Positions 11,471 through 22,398 of a stretch of DNA of 64,000 bases are shown here, piece by piece. The notes beneath the pieces were generated by a model that saw only the letters and a list, made by a program, of their open reading frames with translations, made no database searches and was not told the DNA's origin. Each line of letters starts with the position of its first letter. The stretch's first letter is position 1. The position numbers and the translations under genes are program-made. Source of the stretch: Gigaspora rosea (lineage: Eukaryota; Glomeromycota; Glomeromycetes; Diversisporales; Gigasporaceae); assembly GCA_003550325.1 (NCBI GenBank), contig QKWP01000062.1, positions 37,633 through 101,632 on the forward strand, read 5' to 3'.

Positions 11471-11625
11471 GAGGTGCCAGAAATCAGCTGATTTCTTAGG
11501 GGGGAGGGGGTCTCTGGCCTAGTCAGGTTACTATATATCCTTTATTCTGATTGGCTAATACAATATATTATTTATATAATATATATTTAAAAATACTATA
11601 TATAAAAATTTTATTAGTTAATACC

Positions 11626-11932
11626 TTTTGATCCACTGGTCCAATTTGGATGATTTAACTACCAAAATGATCCTCTTAAAGAGAGGATTCTAACAAGTCC
11701 AAAATCACAAAAATCTAATCACAGGATCATAAGATCGATATAAATTTGTGCATTATTACTACATTTATAGTATTTATTTAATAAATACTATATATATAGT
11801 AATAATGCACAAATCTATATCGATCTTATGGTCCTGTGATTAGATTTTTGTGATTTTGGGCTTGTTAGAATCCTCTCTTTGAGAGGATCACTTTGGTAGT
11901 TAAATCATCCAAATTGAACTAGTGGATCAAAA
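11626..11932. mobile_element. Palindromic MITE (GATCCACTGG family)
   Basis: The element is a long inverted repeat with arms of about 130 bp or more. It starts TTTTGATCCACTGGTCCAA and ends with the near-complement, around an AT-rich centre at about 11775. Arms match closely, indicating a fairly recent copy. Confidence 0.85.
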
Positions 11933-11972
11933 ATTATTTATTATATTCTATATATTATTTAATAGTAAATAA

Positions 11973-12041
11973 CTTTTGATCTACTGGTCCAATTTGGATG
12001 ATTTAACTACCAAAATGATCCTCTCAAAGAGAGGATTCTAA
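11973..12041. mobile_element. Second copy of the same MITE, cut by the assembly gap
   Basis: It starts TTTTGATCTACTGGTCCAA and follows the left arm of the neighbouring element until the N run begins. The palindrome probably broke the assembly here. Confidence 0.75.
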
Positions 12042-12547
12042 NNNNNNNNNNNNNNNNNNNNNNNNNNNNNNNNNNNNNNNNNNNNNNNNNNNNNNNNNNN
12101 NNNNNNNNNNNNNNNNNNNNNNNNNNNNNNNNNNNNNNNNNNNNNNNNNNNNNNNNNNNNNNNNNNNNNNNNNNNNNNNNNNNNNNNNNNNNNNNNNNNN
12201 NNNNNNNNNNNNNNNNNNNNNNNNNNNNNNNNNNNNNNNNNNNNNNNNNNNNNNNNNNNNNNNNNNNNNNNNNNNNNNNNNNNNNNNNNNNNNNNNNNNN
12301 NNNNNNNNNNNNNNNNNNNNNNNNNNNNNNNNNNNNNNNNNNNNNNNNNNNNNNNNNNNNNNNNNNNNNNNNNNNNNNNNNNNNNNNNNNNNNNNNNNNN
12401 NNNNNNNNNNNNNNNNNNNNNNNNNNNNNNNNNNNNNNNNNNNNNNNNNNNNNNNNNNNNNNNNNNNNNNNNNNNNNNNNNNNNNNNNNNNNNNNNNNNN
12501 NNNNNNNNNNNNNNNNNNNNNNNNNNNNNNNNNNNNNNNNNNNNNNN
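12042..12547. other. Assembly gap (506 N)
   Basis: This is a run of unknown bases. It begins inside a palindromic MITE copy, so its true length and content are uncertain. Confidence 0.99.
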
Positions 12548-12553
12548 GAACCT

Positions 12554-12581
12554 CGAAATAACGCCCATGGTCGTTATTTCG
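12554..12581. repeat. Near-perfect 28-bp palindrome beside the gap
   Basis: CGAAATAACG and its exact complement flank CCCATGGT. It sits six bases after the N run and could be an element terminus. Confidence 0.7.
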
Positions 12582-13824
12582 TGGTAATACGGGTACGAGA
12601 ATTAATCGCATGAAAGATTGCGATATGATAGAAAAATTCAAAATTTTAAAAAAAATTTTATTTTGGAAGACTTTACTTACTAATGATTTTGAAAACTTTT
12701 ACTTCGTAGCGAATATTTCAAAATACCATTTCATACTGCAATAAATAATTTTCTGGAACATAATTTTAAGATAAAACTTTAAAGAACACTTTCAAAACAC
12801 CTTATAAAGAATCTTTTTATTCAAAATAACAATGATCCCCGTGTTTGATACAAGTAAAAGGTTTGTACACGAATGACAAAAATTTTGTACACGAATGACC
12901 TAAACATTTTAAATAAAATAACAATATTTGTAAGCATAAAAGTATTAAGAAATGTATATAAAGACGAAAAATATGGTATAAAAATATCATGTCTATAGTT
13001 ATTATATTTACTTACTGTAATTTCACCGAACACCAATTCCCAAAGATTAATATACTAAGACAACCTAAACGTTTAAATCAAGTATAAATAAAAAAAATAC
13101 AAAGACAACAAAGACAACAAGACGAAAAAGAGGGTATAAAATTTTGCTAATGCTCTAGACACCTTGCAAAGTGTTATACCTACCATTTAGCTAACTACCT
13201 TTTAATTGTTGTTGAGTTAATTTCGCGAAAAACAAATTCCCAACAAATTCCCAATCTGGCGATTTCAAGAAACTTTTTCGAAACAATAGTTTGTGATTGG
13301 TTAAAAATATTATTTCATAATAGGATCTATTTTTAATGTAAGATAAATTCGCAATAATCACCATCAATATTAATTTGATTGGTACAATTTTGAAGATCTT
13401 ATTCAAAAACCTCACCAAAAGATCCATATGGTGAGACAAATCGGCCCATATGTTTAAATAATATTTTATATCATACTAACCTCCCTAAATGCACATAGCC
13501 AATCAAATTTTGGTATTTAATAGGTTATATAGTTTTTGGCAGAAGTTACACAAACTTGATAATCTAATTTTTAAAGCTACAATTTAATTGGCTCTCTCTA
13601 AATACAAACCTCCCTAAATGGATATTGTAGACTTGTCTCTACAAGTTGCATTTATAGATGTTTAACTGTATAACCTTTTTAAAAAAAGGTCCTGTATTAG
13701 CAATTTTTCAAATATGATCACACATAGATTGTTCTGGGTCTGTCTTAATATATAAGATTTTTATCTTTGTTCTAGATTATTTTTCTATATGGCTGCTACT
13801 AGTTATCAAATAAATTATAATTAG
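12582..13824. other. AT-rich stretch without a gene
   Basis: No supported coding frame is seen. Near 13480-13660 there are several CTCCCTAAATG/CTCTCTAAATA words belonging to the dispersed GCATTTAGAGAGG family. Confidence 0.6.
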
Positions 13825-14092
13825 TATAGATTTCCAAAAATAAGCTAACTTTATTTTTTGAAAAATTGTAAAAAAAATTGCTAGTATTTGTTATATAAAA
13901 GTCTAAATTTTACTAAGTAAACTACAAAGGTGCTATTAAATAAACTTGTTCAGAATATTAAAATACACTTATCGTAAAAAGTTTGGTGTTATTTGAACAA
14001 CTTTTTATTAGTATATTTTCAATTTGTTAAAAAATTTAACAATTCAAAAATAAGCTACTATTTAATTTTAATTTATTTTTGGAAATATATAG
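13825..14092. mobile_element. MITE with TTTCCAAAAATAAGCTA ends
   Basis: The ends are inverted copies of TTTCCAAAAATAA and the interior carries ACTTGTTCAGAATATTAAAA. A second copy of the family occurs inverted at 46385-46988. Confidence 0.6.
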
Positions 14093-14430
14093 AGTGCTTC
14101 GTATTAAAAGGGCACATTTTTATAATTTTTTGAAAATGAGTTTTTATTAAATTCATATAAATTTTGATATGATTGATATTTTTTAATTATTAATAAAAGT
14201 TAATTTGCATAATAAAAAATTAGGATAATATAAAAAGAAAAATTACATAAGGCTACATAGAGCCAATATGTTACAAGATTATCCAATAGTCACCTGCTAT
14301 CTTTAACCAATCAAAATCATGGAACTTAATTAATTCTGAATCAGTCCAAAAATCAAACCAAATGGTTTAACTTAACTATCTCAAAATGAGATATAAAAAA
14401 AATGGGCCTTTTTAATATAAAGCACTCCAT
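14093..14430. mobile_element. MITE with AGTGCTT...TATTAAAA ends
   Basis: The imperfect terminal inverted repeats are about 30 bp (AGTGCTTCGTATTAAAAGGG versus the complement of CCTTTTTAATATAAAGCACT). It directly abuts the previous element and has no coding content. Confidence 0.55.
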
Positions 14431-14636
14431 ATAGTGTTCTTTGTCAATTTTATAATATTATTTATTAAAAGATCATTTAATTATAGTAATAAGATAGGTA
14501 AAATAATTCATGATACAATGTGTTATCAAAGGTGAGAGTTCTATAATCATCCTATTTGTCTTTCCAATGTAATACCAATATAATTTGAAGAGTATTTCCT
14601 GATTCAAGATTCTATTGCCTAGTCCTGAACTAAAAT

Positions 14637-14653
14637 TTGTAAACTTATTTGTT
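14637..14653. repeat. Target-site duplication of the minus-strand LINE (3' side)
   Basis: TTGTAAACTTATTTGTT matches 22382-22398 exactly (17 bp). The last Ts merge with the poly-T run. Confidence 0.85.
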
Positions 14654-15664
14654 TTTTTTTTTTTTTTTTATACAACGAGGTCTATCCTCTAATTCTTTAT
14701 TAATTCAATTTATAGGATTATACATCGTATATATCAAAAGAGAATTTTTGGGAAATAGGGGTAAGAGCTGATTTACTCTCGACCTAAGCTGTGCTAAGAT
14801 CGCTAGACCTCAGTTTTTGAAAGAATATAGGAAAGATCGCCCACGGGCGATGTATTTGTCTATGTAATTGTTAATGGGTATATGGAGTATGCTGTTCTCG
14901 TTATGGAAGTGGAGTTGTCTATCTAGGGGAGGGGCATCAGAAGAATTGTTATATTATATCGGTATTGCCTAGAAGGCAGCCAAATTTCGTGGTAGATCAT
15001 TTTTGTTATTAGGTGATGTAAGGCAGGTTCGTATTTGAGTCTGTTTTGTCGTCTTATAAATGGTGCTAAAGTAGTAGTTGTGATAAATCCAAGAGGTAGA
15101 TTTCTGTTTACATGGAGGTCTTTGAAGGCGGCAATGAAGTTTGTTGGCTGGTATAGATCTAGTTCGAGTTCGGTGGCCAAGGTTTTAATAATATCTTTAA
15201 GGGGTGAGGTTAGAGTGGAAGAGTTAGAAAGGCAAGAGATTAGGTGTGAGATTGTTTCTGGAGCAGAGTGGCATTGTGGGCATCGAAAGTCTTGATATTT
15301 TGTTGGGTTTCGATAGTGAAGTGTTTCGAATATAGGGAGTTCATTAGCTAGTAATTTAACTTTAAAATTCTTTAGCTGAGAGAAAGCTGGGTTAGTAGAT
15401 AATGACAATGGTCTTTCTTCGAAAGATAGGTATGATAGAGTAGCTCAAATTTGAATGTCTGGGCAGTTGTGAACCCAGTATCTAATTCTGTTTTGGTTCA
15501 TCCATTGTGCGTGATTAGTAATATTCGTGGTGTCTTTTAGAATTATTTTGAGGTTGTAGGTGCACGGTGTATTGTAAAGGGTAGGAATGTATTTATTATG
15601 AAGGTAATATTGGGGAGTAATGTCCAATTTTAGGAAGTTGTCTATGTTTTGAGGGCGGGATAGA

Positions 15665-16070
15665 TCATTGATTGAATTGGAATTCTAGTTTTAAATTTGA
15701 GACGATTGCTCTGACGGTAATTAGCATTAGAGCATATTGGTTTTTTTCCAGAAATAGAAGCCGGTAGGGTGGATTGTTATATGCCTGTTCTATTAGGGTT
15801 ATGAATTTACGGTTGTTGAAAGAGACTGAGATGTTGGTTCCGGGGAAGAAACTTGTAGATATAAAGGCGAATAAGGTAAGTGCTGCGTTTTCGGTACTAG
15901 GCCAGTGTTTGTTTGCGCAGCCCAGGTAATCAATGAATCTTGGAATGAGCATATTGCGAGTGGTTGATTGGTGTCCTTATCGTGCGATGTGGTAAAAATG
16001 TAGATTTCTGCTCGTTGGGATTTGTTGTGGAGTTTAGTTAATTTTTCTCATGCTTCCATTGGGAAATCTG
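15665..16070 (-). pseudogene. LINE RNase H-like region, degenerate
   Basis: By position it corresponds to the RNase H of the 39037-45281 LINE. The ENAALTLFAF segment parallels the KAELVAVLSA helix there, but the expected TDSQ aspartate block reads SFNNRKF. Either catalysis is lost in this lineage or this copy has decayed. Confidence 0.4.
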
Positions 16071-17435
16071 AAAAAGCAGTGAGTGGGCGTGTATGTTTCG
16101 TTATATTGTGGCTGACGTGTTTGTGGGTGTCGTTAAGGTTTCGGGACGGGCCCTGAGTGGGTTTGATGATAAGTGCTGATTTTATATCGTTGAGATCTGT
16201 GTATATAATTTTACAAGAGGATACTCGTATTGTGTATACAAAGTTTTGGTTACGCGTGAAGTAACAGTTTTTCTTTTTGAGAGTTGGGTCTTTTAATTCG
16301 CAATCTGGGCAAGGGGTTGCCTTATTGTTATTGCTTTTTGTGTAGTGACGAATATGGACAGATTGGTTTGTAGTACAGCTAATTTTCCCAATCGTTAGGT
16401 CAGAAGTAATTATCCATGAGGTTTTTCCCGGTCCCCATTTTGTTAAGGTGAAGGGGGTTCAGGTTTATGTATTGTGTTGTGGAAATAGAGTTGTTGAGAT
16501 GAGGTCTTGGATTTCAGTAAACCACCGAGGGGTTCTTCCTGGTGGTATTTTTCCAATGTTGTAATGGAAATTCTGCCAGTTAAGAAGTTCTGTGCTATTG
16601 AAGTTTAGAAATTGTTCAATATATCTGATATCATGATGATTTAGCTTTTCTTTTAAATGGTGGGATTTCGGGTGATGTATTATTATATCGTTGATTGATG
16701 TGCCACTTCTTGGTAATGGTTTTGGCCGGTCGGTCGTAATATTGCGGATAAATTGAATATCGGTGGCATGGATTTCCAGGATTGATTGAGCGGTATGTGT
16801 GTAGAGTTGGTTTCTAGGGAAGAGTAGTGTCTCGTGAAAGATATGTGAGTGTGCTTTAGTCGAGTCCTGTAGATCCTGTAGTCTGATTTTGAGGAAGGAG
16901 TTCTCAAATTGGGGGTGGTTAATATTTTTTAGAAGGTTCTTCGCCAGTATGGTTGGTTGATGCGTAGAAATGTTTTTTAGGCTATAGATATTTGGGTGGA
17001 AGAGAAAGGAGTTGGGTACTCCTCTTGATAGCTTTGCTTTGGATTTGACCAGGTTAGTGCTACAGTTGGTCAGAATAGTTAGTTGGTTAGAGGTAAGAAA
17101 GAAACTGTATAATCTATATTCGAGTCTTGGGGTCAGTACGTTGTTGATTAGGTAGATAGCTTGTTTTTCTGTGATGATTGCTCTTTTCATCATTTTGATG
17201 CATTGTTTGAATTCTGCCATGATGATTTTTTGAGATGAAGAGGGGTTGGGATTGAGTGAAAACCATGCGCCGAGATATTTGAACGGTTTTGAGTTAGGGA
17301 TTACTGAGATAGGTTGGTTGTCAAATGTTATTGTTTTGTCATTTGATTTGGAATTTGTCGTTAGGATCGATTTCGAGGGGTTGATGGTTATGTTTGTTAG
17401 CTTGTAAAAGGAGTTAGCAGTAGTGAGGATGTTTT

Positions 17436-18332
17436 CTAGGGCTGTTTTGTCTGGGCAATCCAGATAGAGTCGTCCATGTAGGCCATTATGGATGCGTATA
17501 TTTCTTTAGATTGGGTAGTTGTAGTGAGTGTTCGTTTGAATCCGGTATGTTCGGTAGAGATGCGAGTTATGAGTAGGTCATAGTAAATGATCCAGAGGAT
17601 TGGAGAGATCGTTTCCCCTTGGTCTATTCCGTCCTCTATAGCATAGAGGTTGGTATGACCAAGGCTAGTTAGTACTTGGTTGGAGCGGTTAAAAAGTGTA
17701 AAGGTTAGTAGATTTATAAAGGGTGTGGGTAGTTTGATCCTTTCCATGGCTTTCCTAAGGGTAGGAATATGAATTAAGTCAAAGGCTTTTGACATGTCCT
17801 GTAGTAAGAGCCAAAGTTCTTGTTTTTGGGTAATAGCAGTTTCGATAATTAAAGAGAGTTGAGTGATTGGTTGAATGGTACACTGGAAGGGTAGGACTGC
17901 ATAGTTCAGTGGCGAGAGAACCTAGTATCGTGAAAGTGTGTCGGAAAGTTTGTTGGTGAGGAGTTTTGTAAATATCTTTCTTGAGTGATCGATTAGGGTT
18001 ATAGGTCGAGTGGTTTTAAAATCGAAATTGTAATGTGCTTTCTTTGGTATAGCCCAAATGTTAGACATTAGCCAAGCTTGTGGGACTTCCTCTAACCGTA
18101 TGCATGCGTTGAAGATTTTTAGTAGTTGTTCTAAAGCGGGAAGTGAGAGGTGTTTGAGCAATTCATTTGATATGCCATTTGGTCCGGTGGCTTTATGTTT
18201 TGGCGCTTTCGTGATGATGTCATTGAGTTCCTCTATTGTAAACGGTAGTAGTAGGTTTTCATATATCATCAGACGGATTTCTTTTTTCGGTGCATAATGG
18301 GGTTTCCATTCTTCCCAATATTCTTCGTTCAT
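17436..18332 (-). pseudogene. LINE reverse transcriptase region
   Basis: Two open segments (18332-17922 and 17795-17436) carry RT blocks: HKATGPNGIS, RPITLIDHSRK, then MSKAFD (block A), DGIDQGETISP (block B) and AYMDDS (catalytic block C). They lie in different frames with a gap between them. The unusual IDQGETI block B, in place of the common PQGS, is shared with the LINE at 39037. Confidence 0.8.
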
Positions 18333-18469
18333 CGGGTTATGTTTCGTCCAGTTCTTGAAATGTGTTCATGTAGCGTCTTTTATTTCTGATGGGTCCGTAA
18401 TTACTGAGTCCGGAGTAATGATTTTGTCAAAACTAATATGGTCTTTCCCTTTTTTTAGAATACTGTTTA

Positions 18470-19815
18470 TTATTCTACTAGTATTATCCTTAAATCATTG
18501 TAGCGACGGTTGGTGTAGAATTTGATTTTTTCTGATTGTTGTAGGTATACTTCGGCATTTCTACTTTTCCATATAATCGATTTAATTTCTTTAATGTGTT
18601 TAAGAGTTGCTATGTAGTAGGTGTCTTGGGAGTTGAGAGGTGAAGCGGATAAAGCTAAGGAAGTTAGGGAGAAAGGAGAAAGTTGTGCCGATTGTAAGGC
18701 TTTAGTTAGATGTTTGTTAATAGTCGAAAGTGAGTGTGGTGCATCTGGGGGAAGATTAGGTTTGGCAGAGGTTGCAATGGAATGAATGCATTTGTTTATG
18801 TGTTTTAATGCATTATGTAGTTTTGTAGCCTTTAGAGAGAGAGAGTGGAAGGTTTTTGTAGCAATAGTGGTCTTGGGGATATGACGATTTGCCGCTTGTT
18901 GAATTGCATTTGACCACAAATTCCAGCTTTTGTTTAATTGATCGGAATTGGTTATGTTGGGTGTGAAATTAGCGTTTCTTAGTAAAGTAGATGTCTTGTT
19001 ACGGAAATTCTCCCAGTCTTCGGTCGTTGCTTTTTTATAGCAGAAGATTTTCCGTTTTTTCTTTTTGTTTCGAGGTACTGTTGGGGTGAAGCTTATGTAC
19101 CAGGTCGTAGTCAATATTTTATGATCGCTATCGGATATGCCTGTTGGGTCAGTCAATTGTGGAGGGTCAAAATCTAAAAGGATTTGGGGTGAGGTCCAGA
19201 TATCGTCGATTTGGGAGTTAAGGCCTCGACCTTGCCAGGTTGGTTCTAAAATTTTGTGAAAATTTAACAGACTAGTAAGGTTGTTTGAAAACAGATTAGA
19301 GAAGAGCGGTAGTTTATTCTTTTTGTGAGTGTCAGGATTGGCGTTGAAGTTTCCCAAAAGGAGAATATGCCAATTTTTCTTTTTAGCTTCCATGGTCCAA
19401 AGCGATATTTGTTTTTGTGTACGAGTGGACAGTTCGTTGTTATTGGAAGGTAGGTATATCGATATGACCTGAGTTTTATTCCCGGGGAAAAAGAAGTTGA
19501 TGTATATGGCTGTACCCAGAAGAGTGTTTATATCGTGTATGTATGGTTGTATAGTATTATGGACGAGTATTGCCGTGCCCAAGCTAGTTTCTCTACTTTG
19601 TGTTGAAGTGGGATGGTAGTTGGAGGTGAAGATTTTGTAGTGTGGATTGGTAGTAGCATTGGGGTTGTCTTTTAATTTGGTTTCCGTAAGACTAATGATT
19701 TGTAGTTTTTCTTGTAGGCAGAAGTCTATCCAGAGATGAAGTTTAGTAAGATTATTAATTCCTCTAATGTTATGGGTGGCTATGTTTATTTTTCTTTGAA
19801 GTTATGTAAGTCATT
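18470..19815 (-). pseudogene. LINE endonuclease domain and linker
   Basis: One open frame runs from about 19815 to 18470. It starts with KINIATHNIRG and contains LTETK (catalytic Glu), LLLGNFNA, SQIDDIW and SDSDH. In known AP-type endonucleases the third motif is GDFN, whose aspartate is catalytic; here it is GNFN. The rest of the fold appears conserved. Confidence 0.8.
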
Positions 19816-19880
19816 TTGGTTTGGTGTTGGTATTTGTAAATGGGTAAGAGTGTTCTGAGGTTGTGGCATTAGATGATCAC

Positions 19881-22165
19881 TCATTGATAGGTAGAGTTTT
19901 TCTCGTTTGACTCTGATGGAATCATGTCGATGTCTTCTGTTAGTGGGAGGTGCTTTCCAAAAAGGTTCCAACTTGGAGGAGTTAAAGTGGGGACGTTGAA
20001 GAGTAGGTCAGGGAGGAAATCGAAAGTAAAGAACTCTCTCAGGAGTTCAATTGCCTTTGGGACATCGGATTGCTTAGTAATAGAAAAAGTTAGGGGAGGG
20101 GAAGGGACCCTTTCTTTTATGTGTTTGTTAATTTGGTCATTGTTGATTAGTAGTTTGGGGAGGTCATCTGAGGAGACCTCCGGGGGAGGTATTTTGATCC
20201 ATTCACTGGGGATCGATTGGAAGAAGTAGTGTTGTCTCAAGGCTCGTGCAGCGATTGTTAGCTCTTTTGGCATTTTAATAGATAGCATCAAGTTTACTTT
20301 TGTCACTTGGGTTGGGTCAAGTGGGAGATCCGGTTTTTTAGAGTAGTTAAAAGAAACGTATGCTTTTGGGAGAGGGTCCAGTCTCACATAGAATTTAGGA
20401 AGTATTTGGAAGAAGTTTAATAGTGTTTCCATGTTATTAATAGGATAGGAAAATTCCTTTAGGCAGAGTTGTTCCGGGTTCGCCAGTAGTCTTTTTTTGC
20501 TAATTAGGTAATCATTAGGTAGGGTATGGAAGGTGTATACCGCCCTTAGGCGTCTAATGTTTTCTCAGAAGTGGTCACCACTGGTAGGGTAGAAAGGAAA
20601 TAGCCTTTGTAATTGAGGGGTGAGGTCTTGGAGGGTTGGTGGTAAGGGAGGTTTTCTCGGCGGTAGGGCGAAGTATATAGAGGGTATGCGACTAAAGATG
20701 TAGTATTCCTGAAGAATCTGTTTGTGTTGTCCTAACTTCTTTAGTTCATTTTGTGTAGTAATTGGGAAGATGTTTTTGGTTGCTTCATTCAGGTCAGCTG
20801 GGTGTGCCAGTAAGGAGGTCCTGTTATCAGCGATGTATGTTTCAGGGAGGAGGTCGAAGGTGAAGGCTTGGTGTAAGGTAATAGCGACAGCTTGAATTTG
20901 TCTGCGGTTTTCAAGTGGAAGTAAGAAAGGTAGAGCATCTTTGAGTTGTTTGTCTATCCCGTCAGGTGTGTCTGGCAATTTTTGTAGCAAGTTCGTTTTG
21001 ATGTCAGCTATTAATTTTCGTAAGGCTTCGAATTCTAGGCAAATTTTGATCTTTGCGAAGCCCGCTAAATATAGTGTGTAGCGGGCGATTTCATATGGGT
21101 CTAAGTTGGTGAATTCCTTGTTTGTCCAAAAGTCAATTGCCAGTTTCTTTCTGAGTAGGTCAAAGATTTGGTCTCGGTTGATTTTGTTAATGACGTAAGC
21201 TTCATTTTGTTTTCTGAATTTTTCTGTAGCATTATTCAGCAAGGTGACAAATTGTCGTTAATGTGGAGGACGGGTGTCATGTTGCCTGGTAAAGGTTCGG
21301 AAAAAGGCCCGGTCTTTGTGAAATAATTTGGCTTCTATGGCAAGAGGGATGGTTTCTAGGGTTGGTTTGGTTTGTAGCTTATGTTTAATAAGTTGTTCAA
21401 GAAGTGGGGGTGTTGCAAAGGCCTCGATAATCTTGTCTTTGGTCCAAAGGTTTTGATCGAAAAGGTCAGTCTTCATGTCGGATAAAGTAAGCCGGATCGA
21501 TTCGTCCAAATTTTGATAGTTCTAACGAGGTCGGGATGTTGGGTGCGTCGGGTGGTGGTGGAGGTGCCTGGTCCTGTGAGTGCTTGACTATAGGTTTTTG
21601 GGGTATCTTCAGATTCTGTAATAGTTCTAGTCAATGAGGTGTCCTTTCCGAGGTCAGGGACCTGATCTGAGTCGATTTTCATAGTATTGGAGGTGCTGGA
21701 TTCATTCTGCGTGGAGTATTTTGTTGGGATACAATTTGGGATGGTGGATCAGGTCCTGGGTCGGGGGTTTGACTAAAGTGGGTTGTTTTGAGGTGCCGGA
21801 ATCATTCTGCGTGGGAATATTTTGTTGGAGTACAAATTGGGGTGATGGGATCGGGTTCTGGGTTGGGGTTTGACTAAAGCGGATTGTTTTGATGAGTGAT
21901 CGTCCTGTGACGTCATTTCTGAAGTTGACGGGGTTAAACTGGGATCGCCACTTTCTGAATGGATTTTTTCGAGTGATGGGTCTGAGAGTAAAGGCGCATA
22001 TAGGTTATTGGAAGTTTCTATCGGGCGGGCAGTATGACGGTTACGATTTCTTTTGTTAGGTTGTTCGTTGGAGTATTGATCGTCTTTTATATCGGTTTCC
22101 ATTGGTATCCGGTTTTCTCTTGTGTCGTCGTTGACAGGTTCATGTAATGGTGTTGTTGCCGACAT
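19881..22165 (-). pseudogene. LINE ORF1-like region with repeated helical modules
   Basis: Five frame segments (22165-21773, 21682-21473, 21509-21258, 21242-20565 and 20432-19881) encode a polar N-terminus followed by a protein with recurring modules of about 30-45 residues, each centred on an aromatic-rich helix and a proline: HQAFTFDLLPE, QEYYIFSRIPS, RQHYFFQSIPS, REFFTFDFLPD. No zinc knuckle or RRM is seen. The function is unknown; by position it could be an ORF1 RNA-binding or packaging protein. Confidence 0.65.
21689..21891. repeat. About 101-bp tandem duplication inside the LINE
   Basis: Two diverged copies lie head to tail (21689-21789 and 21791-21891), both containing TCATTCTGCGTGG and GGGGTTTGACTAAAG. 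It lies in the N-terminal ORF1 region and probably contributes to the frame changes there. Confidence 0.8.
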
Positions 22166-22381
22166 AGTGGCAACAGGTTTTTTGAAGGAAGTTGGTATTG
22201 CGAAGGCTGTGGAGTAATTCCTTTTCCTTAATATAGTTAGAGTTTATGTTGTGTAAAGTGGGCAAGGCCCAAATATCGCTGTAACAGTTAGGCTTGTAAT
22301 ACAAGTTTTGTTGTTTATCTCTACTGTTTGTTTATTTCCGATTTTTGATGATGTACAGGAGAGAGTTTTTTAAACTTTGGG

Positions 22382-22398
22382 TTGTAAACTTATTTGTT
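22382..22398. repeat. Target-site duplication of the minus-strand LINE (5' side)
   Basis: This is an exact 17-bp copy of 14637-14653 at the 5' end of the element. Confidence 0.85.

Larger units (their letters stand above)
14654..22381 (-). mobile_element. LINE with 17-bp target-site duplication, coding region broken
   Basis: This is a 7.7-kb non-LTR retrotransposon read on the minus strand. In order it has a leader, an ORF1-like region (about 22165-19881), an apurinic-type endonuclease (about 19815-18900, with ATHNIRG, LTETK, LGNFNA, SDSDH), reverse transcriptase (18332-17436, with MSKAFD, GIDQGETISP and AYMDD), a C-terminal region (17220-16465), a degenerate RNase H-like region (about 16070-15670) and a zinc motif CPQC...HLISC (15408-14923). 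The 3' end has AATAAAG (14695-14701), a GAGG/CCTC hairpin (14677-14689) and a poly-A tail. The coding frame changes or stops about ten or more times, so it cannot be active. The perfect 17-bp TSD shows the whole 7.7 kb was inserted as one unit. Confidence 0.9.

Noticed and set aside
12024-12641. Long minus-strand frames across the gap
   Set aside because: They consist of N bases.
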